Origin: Xenorhabdus anantnagensis
GTDB taxonomy: Bacteria > Pseudomonadota > Gammaproteobacteria > Enterobacterales > Enterobacteriaceae
Assembly (NCBI RefSeq): GCF_028598555.1
Contig: NZ_JAQRFN010000011.1
Span: 1 to 64,000, forward strand
DNA: 64,000 bases
Direction: 5' to 3'
Notes under the pieces: model-generated
What the model saw: the letters and a program-made list of their open reading frames with translations, nothing else
Told to the model about the DNA's origin: nothing
Database searches by the model: none
Position numbers and translations under genes: made by a program
Part shown: in pieces, positions 39,401 through 46,528 of the stretch
How positions within the stretch are numbered: the first letter of the stretch is position 1
Layout of the letters: every line of letters begins with the position of its first letter

Positions 39401-40644
39401 TGCTGCCTTCCCAGATAGAGTGGTTGGGATCACTGCCTAAGACCCCGAGTGGAAAACGTGATGATGCGGCGTTACGCAGTATGCGGATCATGCAGGTGCG
39501 TAATGAGGTAGAGGATATTGCTCCGCGAGACAACTATGAGCAGGTATTGTGTGATTTGGCGGCGGATTTGTTGAAAATACCCAGTTTATCTGTTCATCAA
39601 AACTTGTTTGATATCGGTGGTACTTCATTGACAGCCATGAGAATGGTCGTTTTAGTAGAAAAATATTTCAGTACCAGCATTCCTCTGTCTCTTTTCATTA
39701 GTAACCCGACCGTTGCACAGTTAGCTGCACATATCAGAGAAAAGGGAGGATATCCAAAATTCAGCCCTGTTGTCCCCATGCGTACAACAGGTCATAAACA
39801 GCCCTTGTTTTTTGTCCACCCAATGGGGGGAAATGTGTTGTCCTATTTGCGATTAGTGAAGCATTTCCCCGAGGATCAACCGTTCTATGCGTTGCAGGCC
39901 CATGGCGTGGATGCGGGATCTATGCCATTGACCAGTGTGCAGGAACAAGCGGCAAATTATCTGGAAGCCCTGCGTCAAATCCAGCCACATGGCCCATATT
40001 CAATCGGCGGCTGGTCTTATGGCGGATTTGTTGTATTTGAGATGGCACGCCAGTTGAAAGAGCGTGGGGAAGAAGTTGCAGATCTTTTCGTCTTAGATAC
40101 GGTTGTTCTTAACACGGAATCGCAGGGAAAAGCGAATGAGGAAGCAATACTGCGATGGTTTTTCTGGGAATTATTGTGGCTGAATGAAGGGGCTACCCTT
40201 CCTGAGCAAATTGTACCGGAACATATTACTTCTTTGCAGGAACGATTCGAATATATCACGGAGCATGCAATTGCCACAGGCGCAATTCCACAAGGCAGCT
40301 CGCGTGCTGTCGTCCAAAGATTATTTGATGTGTATAAGGCCAATTGGAAAGCGGCTGCGGATTATGCGGCTTATAAGGCAGATATCAATATGACGTTATT
40401 ACATGCAACACGCCCATTACCTGAGGTACTACGCTCTATGCATGATGCGGTACGAAGTGAATACCGCGATCCTAAAAATGGTTGGGGGCATAAGACAACG
40501 GGTCGTATCAATGTCATTGATGTACCCGGTGATCATTTGGAAATTATGGAAGAGCCATATGTGGAGGAAGTTGCAAAAGTCATTCTTCAAGAAATGAATC
40601 AATCCTCTAAAAAACAAGTATTGTTAGCTTCGGAGGAAGTATGA
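33421..40644 (+). CDS. pxaA: Two-module non-ribosomal peptide synthetase (Ser-Pro), PxaA-type
   Basis: 2407 residues: C1 (HHIVCDG at 138), A1 (YTSGSTGQPKG at 608), T1 (Ser1014 in GGDSI), C2 (HHAILDG at 1216), A2 (FTSGSTGKPKG near 1669), T2 (Ser2069 in GGTSL), thioesterase (Ser2199 in GWSYGG, His2372 in GDHLEI). Reading the ten specificity positions by hand, A1 gives DVWHFSLVDK, a serine code as in EntF; A2 gives DVQYISQVIK with FDVSFQEIFS and LPYVALQQLAE, proline-like. A C domain at the start suggests acylation by a fatty acid. Ser-Pro plus the following FAD monooxygenase is the pyrrolizixenamide recipe. Start could also be ATG 33436; no good ribosome site is visible. Confidence 0.85.
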   Translation: MMQVTMNRLQVLPLTQYQKEIYYEAQRNPESSQFTISIARILKKDINFERFFHSVNNFLSHNVTCRLRIIEQADALSQQIQNIPANQVEVIDAEGEDVTVLFKKWSRRVFNLDDKSLLEVALLRNLKDGCAAIFLRAHHIVCDGWGINQLAEKISKYYQDNEVNLGILSHNSEEYISAIFEQETILSQPEIERQITELAVLTQRHEPVFFNRGKKANASRFMQHRYILSKTKVAKALSQGINPHQVVMSALAVLLSRIHNNTQLTIGVPLLNRRINQLNIAGQWANTLPLAVAVNAEDTLIELAARIKTEIKKLKTFEHIPLGRLLKCMGTKRRQWFDVTVSYNYSSITDAFRDTYKSEDIYAATTAHEDDAIAIHVHTYGSNNDVAIDITGAVEVFDEDYPFETFTAALARIIEQVITLPTQTVSQVNLSSAEEMAQLALFEKGPIAEFSAQETLSTLFDTQVSLHGEAVAIANAGGQPALTYIQFQTRIDNMVAVLLKEGVRKGDIVAILMDRSTDMLTAIFAVLKAGAAYLPIDSNYPQERIDYMLKDSGVTVIISDKLNQSLIAQAYIVIDGNNIVIDGNNISAQEQVKQPNLSTADSLAYMIYTSGSTGQPKGVMINHYSAVNRIEWMQERYPLDNTDVILQKTPISFDVSVWELFWWSISGASVHLLPPGAHKDPLEIIKAISTHNVTTLHFVPSMLQPFLDILEAEPELVDKLTSLRRVFTSGEALPPVRVNQFREIFSSFGLNAPALINLYGPTEATVDVSYFEFLSENNDVINRVPIGFPINNTSLRIMSQHDTRQPIGIAGELQIGGVGLARGYHNKPELTAEKFILDGSERWYRTGDLARWLPDGSIEYLGRIDNQVKIRGNRIELGEIQNTLERIQGISQAEVLPQKNNNDDTYLCAYYVIAHQNVTNNQSFTSEKLRKTLLESLPDFMVPLKFCWVPFIPLTPNGKVDRKALSSLVKTEVSSLHDDAQTETEYQLAEIWKRVLKIEQLSVQDNFYTLGGDSILMLKVRSEAEKMGMNVTLSELSQYLTIAELSQQIDTSLKAKRTIELSPFALIKEKERAVLSQYADAFPATQLQLGLIYHSQQSKDSATYKDVFRYTLKGEWKPEIFCRSTEAIIQRHPVLRSHFNLADFSEPLQVINHSIDIDDAVAIKDLSSLTLIESEQLIKGHMKKRSRQDYHFDCAPLYHLCLFKTVDTIEMVFSFHHAILDGGSVANLVRELFSRYLNEGRYFSETDVLPSPALYIQDELHALQHQEHSEFWKEMFNGLPRTQFPGYRLYESLPQNRIFTKWATISDEIETKLKTLVQQEHVSVKSVFLAAHCLTVAMFTGQDEIATGLVTHGRPDVQNSEQMLGLFLNTLPVRFSVSDKTWKACIHAVFSAEQHHAPYRKYPLNAIQQMAGEGARISSAFNYVHFHVLSDVFSSPDLSLIAFDPWEETNFEVLLNVMTDFITGQYRLRCDFDGNIFSQVQAETYMDIYMSILNKMVSHGDQPATLSQPLTQRSKAIPSQGFMSALAMIVKNVREQPDAIAIRYHSLQWSYEKLWSESGKIASALISGGIVQNTPVAIALERSPTLVASLIGVMRAGGVCLPLDLSYPAQRIEAMLEQAQPILAIVDDKSDKLLNVMAVPTMRVDTLINENTRVPDREITPEQLAYLLFTSGSTGKPKGVAMPHRSLSNLVIWQNETQTGKNIRSTLQYAPLSFDVSFQEIFSTLTSGGELHLISEDERRDPLQLLRIIANYQTERIYLPYVALQQLAETAVALETYPKKLKVIISSGEQLRVTEDIRLLIGQINNGILENQYGPTETHVITAFTMQGDPASFPALPPIGKSINNSDVVLLNSQLDEVTPGEQGEIYARGLPIAQGYYRQPELTAERFIMIKDSDEPLYRTGDLGVKLKDGNILCLGRKDTQVKVRGYRIELAEIELAVSGTPGAAEILKDVAVVVQQHGESDGFLVAFLIGEKNEAFTVRVQQHLSEILPKHMLPSQIEWLGSLPKTPSGKRDDAALRSMRIMQVRNEVEDIAPRDNYEQVLCDLAADLLKIPSLSVHQNLFDIGGTSLTAMRMVVLVEKYFSTSIPLSLFISNPTVAQLAAHIREKGGYPKFSPVVPMRTTGHKQPLFFVHPMGGNVLSYLRLVKHFPEDQPFYALQAHGVDAGSMPLTSVQEQAANYLEALRQIQPHGPYSIGGWSYGGFVVFEMARQLKERGEEVADLFVLDTVVLNTESQGKANEEAILRWFFWELLWLNEGATLPEQIVPEHITSLQERFEYITEHAIATGAIPQGSSRAVVQRLFDVYKANWKAAADYAAYKADINMTLLHATRPLPEVLRSMHDAVRSEYRDPKNGWGHKTTGRINVIDVPGDHLEIMEEPYVEEVAKVILQEMNQSSKKQVLLASEEV
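35134..35175 (+). repeat. In-frame 21-bp tandem duplication inside adenylation domain 1
   Basis: Two copies of a 21-bp unit encoding IVIDGNN follow each other with two mismatches, in a loop between core motifs of A1. It adds seven residues and should be tolerated there. Confidence 0.85.
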
Positions 40645-41810
40645 GTCGTCCATTAAAAGTGATCATAGTTGGAGCGGGCATTGGTGGATTAACAGCGGCT
40701 GTCGTTTTACGGCAGATTGGCTGTTGTGTTGAAGTTTATGAACAAGCCCCCACTTTACGTACAGCCGGCTCAGGTTTGTCTGTCATGTCCAATGCTGTCG
40801 CTGCCTTATCTTCTATTGGTGTGAATCTGAAATTGGAGCATTTTGGTGCTCCGGTTAAATGCTTTGAAATCAGAAACGTCAAAGATCGACTGATACGCCG
40901 ATTACCAATACCTGAAATCTCATCCTCTAATGGATTTGATAGTATTTGTATATCACGTAAGGCCTTGCAGGAAGCCCTGCTACAGCCGCTTGATCAGAAT
41001 ATTATCCATGTCGGGGCTAAGGTCACCGGGATTACCGAGAGTGATGATGGTGTTTCTGTCCGTTTTGCTGATGGCAGAGAAACACATGGAGACTTGCTTA
41101 TTGGTGCTGATGGAATTTACTCTTTTGTCCGTGACTATATTCAAGGGAATAAGCCAACGCGTACCGCCGATTATATCTGTTGGCTGGCTATCACTCGCTA
41201 TCAACATCCGCAAATCACGCCCGGTTACGTTGCTCACTATTGGGGGCAAGGAAAACGAATCGGTTTGATCGATATAGGCGGAGGTGAAGTATATTGGTGG
41301 GGAACGGCAAATATGCAAATTGAGCAGGCCCGTCAATGGCAAGGAAATAATCAAGATATCTTGTCCTATTATAAGGAATGGCCAGCGATTGTTTCCGATA
41401 TTATCTTACAAACACCATCCGAAAATATAATCTCTGTTCCTGCACAAGACCGGCCTTTTTCGCCTCTTTGGGGAAAGGGAAGGATCACACTTTTAGGCGA
41501 TGCCGCTCATCCTATGCTGACAAGCCTTGGACAGGGAGCGGGTATGGCCATTGAAGATGCCGCTGTTTTAGGGCATGTCATGAGGCAGCAGTCAGATCCA
41601 ATTTCAGTTCTGCGTCAATATGAAAAAGCTCGTATTCCAAGAGCTGAAATGTTAGTGAATGCCTCAAGAGCACTGAGTGAGACTGAACAAGAGGATCGTT
41701 TCTTTCATTGTTTGAAGAGGGATCTGTCCTTACGGTTTGCGCCAACGAGAAAGCTTAGGGAAAACCTCGAAAAATCATTAAATTTTTCTATGGAAGACGT
41801 TGATCTCTAG
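40641..41810 (+). CDS. pxaB: FAD-dependent monooxygenase, PxaB-type
   Basis: 389 residues of the PHBH/salicylate hydroxylase-like group. Dinucleotide fold GAGIGG at 11-16, DG motif GADG at 155-158 and GD motif LLGDAAHP at 284-291. No signal peptide. ATG overlaps the pxaA stop (ATGA), so both are coupled. In the pyrrolizixenamide pathway (Xenorhabdus) the bicyclic Ser-Pro product of PxaA is ring-expanded and contracted by the Baeyer-Villiger-type monooxygenase PxaB to the pyrrolizidine core; the same gene pair is inferred here. The short IS6 fragment right after its stop leaves no room for further pathway genes. Confidence 0.82.
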   Translation: MSRPLKVIIVGAGIGGLTAAVVLRQIGCCVEVYEQAPTLRTAGSGLSVMSNAVAALSSIGVNLKLEHFGAPVKCFEIRNVKDRLIRRLPIPEISSSNGFDSICISRKALQEALLQPLDQNIIHVGAKVTGITESDDGVSVRFADGRETHGDLLIGADGIYSFVRDYIQGNKPTRTADYICWLAITRYQHPQITPGYVAHYWGQGKRIGLIDIGGGEVYWWGTANMQIEQARQWQGNNQDILSYYKEWPAIVSDIILQTPSENIISVPAQDRPFSPLWGKGRITLLGDAAHPMLTSLGQGAGMAIEDAAVLGHVMRQQSDPISVLRQYEKARIPRAEMLVNASRALSETEQEDRFFHCLKRDLSLRFAPTRKLRENLEKSLNFSMEDVDL

Positions 41811-41849
41811 GCGGTATGAGACCTTGTAACTAGGCGTTTAGCCATGTAA

Positions 41850-41965
41850 GCGGCTAATACGGTCTGAGCCCGCCTAAAGTTTTTGAACCCAAGCATAGGG
41901 CGTGTTCGCCGTTTGGCGTTGCGATGATCCTGTTCAATCAGGTTATTGAGATACAAGATAGCCAT
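41850..41965 (-). pseudogene. IS6-family transposase fragment
   Basis: On minus the frame reads LYLNNLIEQDHRNAKRRTRP then MLGFKNFRRAQTVLA, the conserved C-terminal block of IS6/IS26-type transposases, and then diverges after QTVLA. It lies 40 bases after pxaB. A CTCACCCTG/CAGGGTGAG hairpin follows at 41975-42006. The DDE aspartates of the N-terminal half are missing. Confidence 0.8.
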
Positions 41966-42187
41966 CCTCACCCTGCCAACATACGCCAGCAGGGTGAGGG
42001 TGACCATTAATAAACCGGAGTAATCATAAATAAAATTAATGTGATGAATGTCTAATTTATTTATGAATAACTTACTAATAATGTGATTATCGTCTAATTT
42101 ATACATTGATACTATTACTAAATAGTCTTAACTGTTATATACATTATTATGAATAGTATACTGGTTCCAGAGTGGAAGGATAAAAGT

Positions 42188-42292
42188 ATGTACTCATCTT
42201 ATGATGTATTAATAGTATTAAGAGGTTTCTTCAATATGAAGAAATGGTTTAATATTGACACCGAACTCGCCTTCTTTTTCCCTCAGAAATAA
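42188..42292 (+). CDS. tnaC: Tryptophanase operon leader peptide TnaC
   Basis: A 34-codon ORF with GGAAGGAT before the ATG. It contains KKWFNID and later FFFPQK before the stop, the pattern known from the Proteus-type leader (KWFNID is also in E. coli TnaC, with the crucial Trp and Asp). The spacing to tnaA is 108 bases and includes a pyrimidine-rich stretch (CTCTATCTATTTTGATTTCGC), where Rho acts in E. coli. With free tryptophan the ribosome stalls at the leader stop and Rho-dependent termination is blocked. A weak CRP-like half-site TGTGA-N6-TCTAA lies at 42082. Confidence 0.92.
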   Translation: MYSSYDVLIVLRGFFNMKKWFNIDTELAFFFPQK

Positions 42293-42400
42293 TACCTGCT
42301 TTATTTTACTCTATCTATTTTGATTTCGCTTTTTTTGTTCATGCAAAAAGAGTCAGAAATTTTCATTTAAATTATTTAATTTCATATTAAAGGTATTGTC

Positions 42401-43804
42401 ATGGCTAAAAGAATTGTAGAACCGTTCCGCATTAAAATGGTAGAAAATATCCGTATTCCATCAAGAGAAGAGCGTGAAGCGGCATTAAAAGAAGCCGGTT
42501 ATAACCCATTTTTACTTCCTAGCAGTGCGGTATATATTGATTTATTAACCGATTCCGGCACAAATGCGATGAGTGACCAGCAATGGGCTGCGATGATAAC
42601 GGGTGATGAAGCTTATGCGGGTTCAAGAAATTATTACGATTTAAAAGATAAGGTAAAAGAATTATTTGATTACGACTATGTAATTCCTGCTCATCAGGGA
42701 CGTGGAGCGGAAAATATTCTTTTCCCAATATTGTTAAAGACAAAACAACAAGAAGGTAAAGCAAAAAATCCCGTTTTTATTTCTAATTTCCACTTTGATA
42801 CAACCGCTGCACACGTAGAATTAAATGGTTGCAAGGCAATTAACATTGTCACTGAAAAAGCATTTGACTCTGAAAATTATTATGATTGGAAAGGCAATTT
42901 TGATATTGAAAAATTAAAGGACATTATTGCTGAACACGGTGAAGATAATGTGGTTGCCATTGTATCAACGGTGACTTGTAATAGTGCAGGCGGTCAACCG
43001 GTCGCAATGAGTAATTTAAAAGAAGTCTATGAAATAGCCAAACAACATAATATTTTTGTAGTCATGGATTCTGCCCGTTTCTGTGAAAACGCCTATTTTA
43101 TTAAAGAGCGTGATCCTCAATATAAAAACGCAACAATTAAAGAAATTATTCTTGATATGTACAAATATGCTGATGCATTAACCATGTCGGCGAAAAAAGA
43201 TCCATTACTAAACATCGGCGGATTGGTATGTATTAAAAATGATGAAAATATCTTTACTTTAGCAAGACAACGTTGTGTTCCTATGGAAGGGTTTGTCACC
43301 TACGGTGGACTCGCAGGGCGTGATATGGCAGCAATGGTTCAAGGATTAGAAGAAGGAACGAAGGAAGAATATCTGCATTATCGTATCGGTCAGGTGAAAT
43401 ATTTGGGAGATCGCCTGCGGGAAGAAGGCATTCCTATTCAGTACCCTACTGGAGGACATGCTGTTTTTGTCGATTGTAAAAAATTAGTTCCCCATATTCC
43501 CGCTGATCAGTTCCCTGCACAGGCTATTATTAATGCACTTTATCTGGAATCAGGTGTGCGTGCGGTAGAAATTGGCTCGTTTCTTCTAGGGCGTGATCCG
43601 ACAACAGGAAAACAGAAACATTCTAATATGGAGTTTATGCGTCTGACTATTGCTCGTCGGGTATATACCAATGATCATATGGATTATATTGCAGATGCGT
43701 TAATTGGTCTGAAGGATAAATTCCAATCCCTTAAAGGGCTTGAGTTTGAATATGAGCCTCCGGTATTAAGACACTTTACAGCCAGATTAAAACCTATCAA
43801 ATAA
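42401..43804 (+). CDS. tnaA: Tryptophanase TnaA
   Basis: 467-residue PLP enzyme that splits L-tryptophan to indole, pyruvate and ammonia. PLP-binding Lys266 lies in MSAKKDP. The segment [16 protein letters not shown] marks tryptophanase; tyrosine phenol-lyase has GVRSMERG there, with the Arg that binds phenol. The sequence is very close to the Proteus vulgaris enzyme from start ([15 protein letters not shown]) to end ([17 protein letters not shown]). Preceded by tnaC. The tnaB permease that normally follows is absent: an IS6 remnant begins 24 bases after the stop, so uptake must rely on other carriers. Confidence 0.95.
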   Translation: MAKRIVEPFRIKMVENIRIPSREEREAALKEAGYNPFLLPSSAVYIDLLTDSGTNAMSDQQWAAMITGDEAYAGSRNYYDLKDKVKELFDYDYVIPAHQGRGAENILFPILLKTKQQEGKAKNPVFISNFHFDTTAAHVELNGCKAINIVTEKAFDSENYYDWKGNFDIEKLKDIIAEHGEDNVVAIVSTVTCNSAGGQPVAMSNLKEVYEIAKQHNIFVVMDSARFCENAYFIKERDPQYKNATIKEIILDMYKYADALTMSAKKDPLLNIGGLVCIKNDENIFTLARQRCVPMEGFVTYGGLAGRDMAAMVQGLEEGTKEEYLHYRIGQVKYLGDRLREEGIPIQYPTGGHAVFVDCKKLVPHIPADQFPAQAIINALYLESGVRAVEIGSFLLGRDPTTGKQKHSNMEFMRLTIARRVYTNDHMDYIADALIGLKDKFQSLKGLEFEYEPPVLRHFTARLKPIK

Positions 43805-43828
43805 CCATTATTAATAACGGCTCTCGTT

Positions 43829-44205
43829 GGTTCTGTCGTATTAACAGAGAAAGTCTGTGCAAAAATGAGGTTGATTAATAATTGCGCAGACAGTTGATGG
43901 AAAAAAGCTGCCGGTGTGTTTGGGTTTCCTTCTTCTTGCGGATATTGCCCTTTGCGCAACATGTTGGTCAATTCAATCCCAGCCAACACGGTTTGTGCTC
44001 GCTAGAGATAGCGCCACTGGCCTTTGATTTTGATAGAGGTTTCATCCACTCGCCACTGACGGCTGACTACGCCGGTAGCAGGATGGATAACCTACGATGG
44101 TAGGTTTTATCAGTCGGCGCTGCATCCAGTGATGGAGCAAGTTGACCTGCATCTGACCAAGTGGTTGCGGTGGATACGTTGTGAGTGTCTGACTTTCATC
44201 GTTCA
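43829..44205 (-). mobile_element. Internally deleted IS6-family element
   Basis: One end begins GGTTCTGTCGTATTAACAG at 43829. On minus the DDE part WRVDETSIKIKGQWRYL reads up to a stop near 44005 and is followed at once by RAQTVLAGIELTNMLRKGQ, so the middle of the transposase is deleted. The sequence beyond 44030 still recalls the N-terminal half but is frameshifted. Cannot make active transposase. Confidence 0.8.
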
Positions 44206-44208
44206 GTC

Positions 44209-44694
44209 TTAATTCACATCCCCTAAATAGATAGGAGAACCAGAGGAAAAACGCTTTTCTACAACCAAGGGACGTAGAGCCGCAGGAAATAATGGCAGGT
44301 TTATAACATCCCCTAAACTAACCCATTGAGCACCTATTTGATTCCTATCCGCATTGATATCTAGGTTATGAATATCGGGGTTCTTATCGGCAAGCGAGGC
44401 AAGAAACATCAATTCGATTTGATGGACGTCTTTATCAAATTCAGCGAATTTATGATTGCTTCCTATATATTCTCTAACAAATACCAGCTGTGCAGGTTCA
44501 ATCTTGTATGTCGTCTCTTCAAGACACTCCCTAATCAATGTTTGAGTCAATGTTTCTCCAAACAGTTGTCCCCCACCTGGAAGGGTATACCATTCATCTG
44601 AATCAGATTTATATCTGACGAGTAGAATCTGGTCTTTGTGAATAATAATAGCTTTTGCTGAAATACGAATAGTGGCAATATTACTTTGATCCAC
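44209..44694 (-). CDS. NUDIX hydrolase
   Basis: 161 residues from GTG 44694, which has TAGGAG seven bases before it; the frame is open to ATG 44745 but without a ribosome site. Nudix box GGGQLFGE-x7-RECLEET (about residues 44-66) has the catalytic RE and EE; the usual Gly after EET is Thr. These enzymes hydrolyse nucleoside diphosphates linked to another group. Substrate cannot be told. It is next to tnaA inside the IS6-bounded segment; a link to the peptide or indole pathway is not evident. Confidence 0.8.
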   Translation of the reverse strand: MDQSNIATIRISAKAIIIHKDQILLVRYKSDSDEWYTLPGGGQLFGETLTQTLIRECLEETTYKIEPAQLVFVREYIGSNHKFAEFDKDVHQIELMFLASLADKNPDIHNLDINADRNQIGAQWVSLGDVINLPLFPAALRPLVVEKRFSSGSPIYLGDVN

Positions 44695-45068
44695 GAATAA
44701 TACTCCTATAAAAAGGTATTTTTGTATTCTGTACACATCGTCCATCTACTCCTTTATTCTTTTTTCCATGTCCTTTGACGCCCACAAAAAACCGTGCCAC
44801 CAATGGTGTAGAAACTCTTGACTAAACCTATCATCTTCACTACGCCTTTTAAGCCGGATCAAAGAAATATCTGGAGGAGACATTATAAATATCATAAGAA
44901 CGATAAAACTTATGCATCAACATAGAATTTTCGTTGAATTTCATGGAAACTGTCTTTGCTGAGGAAAGCAATTCGATATTGTCGTTATTCCAGTCATTGA
45001 AAACCTATTATTTGATTTAATGCTTAAAAAAACAGGTTTAAATTAATATAACAATATCTTGGACGGTT
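44695..45068. other. Intergenic stretch with IS traces
   Basis: About 370 bases before the IS6 end. I see no ORF with ribosome site and no clear promoter other than what the NUDIX gene must use on the minus strand. Confidence 0.4.
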
Positions 45069-45087
45069 CTGTTAATGCGACAGAACC
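45069..45087 (-). mobile_element. IS6-family terminal repeat (right boundary of the 12.1-kb segment)
   Basis: Reads CTGTTAATGCGACAGAACC, the exact reverse complement of the repeat at 32973. The following eight bases TTTTGTAT share the first six with TTTTGTCA in front of the left repeat, as expected of a partly decayed 8-bp target duplication typical for IS6. Confidence 0.85.
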
Positions 45088-45376
45088 TTTTGTATTACCC
45101 ATCCCGACATGTGCTCGATGTGCAGATTTAATGACCTGATAGGTAGGGGCACTATCTTCCTGAGTCTTAAAATCTTTCCTTTGGTTCTTGTCTATTTTAT
45201 TAATACTGTCGGTGTTTTTCAGGCCAGTAGCCATAATGCCCCAAATATCCCCGCAAAGTCCGCAGTGTTCCTGCCATTGAATTTCTTGGCTTTTGTCATG
45301 CTTAGCATAATTTTATCTGTCTTTTTCCAAAGGCAAATTTTCTGCATGTAATCACGAATGCTCACCAAGGAAAGCT

Positions 45377-46528
45377 GTGGCTGAAGATAGCGATCTCGAA
45401 AAAACAGAAGAACCCACGCCCCATAAACGGGAAAAAGCCCGTAAAGATGGGCAAATTGCGCGTTCCAAGGAACTCACTTCCATCCTGATGTTAGCCGGAG
45501 GCGTAAGCCTGCTCTGGATGAGCGGGCAGTCGATCACCCATGAACTTTCATTGATGTTATTCGAAGGATTTAATTTTGACCATAACATGGTCAGCAATGA
45601 CAAACAGATGGTGCAACAAGTCGGTCGATTACTGAAGCAGGCCGTTTGGGCGCTGTTGCCCGTATTTGTGGGATTGGTATTGATTGCCCTTAGTGCCCCC
45701 ATCTTGATGGGAGGACTGATATTCAGCTCAAAATCCATCAAATTTGACTTGACTAAACTAAATCCTATTTCTGGCCTGAAGAAAATCTTCTCCATGAATG
45801 CACTGGCGGAGCTGTTCAAAGCTATTTTGAAAGCGTCGTTGGTGGGAGGTGGCGCAGCCCTGTTTATCTGGATGAACTGGCCTACCATGTTGAATTTGAC
45901 CGCTCAACCTCTGCTGGTGGCATTGAGCGATGCCATGATGATGCTGATTTTTGCTGGCTATATCGTCTTATTTATGTTGATACCAATGGTCGCGTTTGAT
46001 GTGCTTTATCAAATTCGCAGCCATCTGAAAAAATTGAGAATGACCCGTCAGGAGATCAAGGATGAATTCAAGGAACAAGAAGGGGACCCACATGTAAAGG
46101 CGCGGATACGTCAGCAACAACGTGCGGCTGCGCGTAAACGCATGATGGCGGATGTGCCCAAGGCTGATGTCATTGTTACCAACCCAACCCATTACTCGGT
46201 TGCCTTGCAATATGACAGTAAAAAAATGGGCGCGCCCAAAGTATTGGCAAAAGGGGCAGGACTTATTGCCTTGCGCATTAAAGAAATTGGTGCGGAAAAT
46301 CGTATTCCGTTATTGGAAGCTCCTCCTTTGGCGAGGGCATTATTTCGCCATGCCGAAGTCGGGGGCTTTATTCCAGCGGCGCTCTATGCAGCCGTTGCAG
46401 AAGTGCTTGCCTGGGTTTACCAATTGAAACGTTGGAAACAGGAAGGTGGCCTAAAACCGAAAACACCTGAAAATCTGCCAGTGCCGCCAGCACTGGATTT
46501 TGCTGGAGAAAATAATCGTCATGGCTAA
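45377..46528 (+). CDS. flhB: Flagellar type III export protein FlhB
   Basis: 383 residues (E. coli 382), start GTG behind AAGGAAA. N-terminal motif EEPTPHKREKARKDGQIARS, four membrane helices between about 30 and 210, then the cytoplasmic domain with the autocleavage site NPTH in VTNPTHYSVAL. It is part of the export gate and sets the switch from rod/hook to filament substrates. The usual upstream neighbour cheZ is 27 kb away. About 290 bases of leader remain, so the original promoter may be partly preserved. It overlaps flhA by 8 bases. Confidence 0.96.
   Translation: MAEDSDLEKTEEPTPHKREKARKDGQIARSKELTSILMLAGGVSLLWMSGQSITHELSLMLFEGFNFDHNMVSNDKQMVQQVGRLLKQAVWALLPVFVGLVLIALSAPILMGGLIFSSKSIKFDLTKLNPISGLKKIFSMNALAELFKAILKASLVGGGAALFIWMNWPTMLNLTAQPLLVALSDAMMMLIFAGYIVLFMLIPMVAFDVLYQIRSHLKKLRMTRQEIKDEFKEQEGDPHVKARIRQQQRAAARKRMMADVPKADVIVTNPTHYSVALQYDSKKMGAPKVLAKGAGLIALRIKEIGAENRIPLLEAPPLARALFRHAEVGGFIPAALYAAVAEVLAWVYQLKRWKQEGGLKPKTPENLPVPPALDFAGENNRHG

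Noticed and set aside
42401..43804. Tyrosine phenol-lyase as identity for the PLP enzyme
   Set aside because: The phenol-binding Arg context (SMERG) is absent; [10 protein letters not shown] and the upstream tnaC leader identify tryptophanase.
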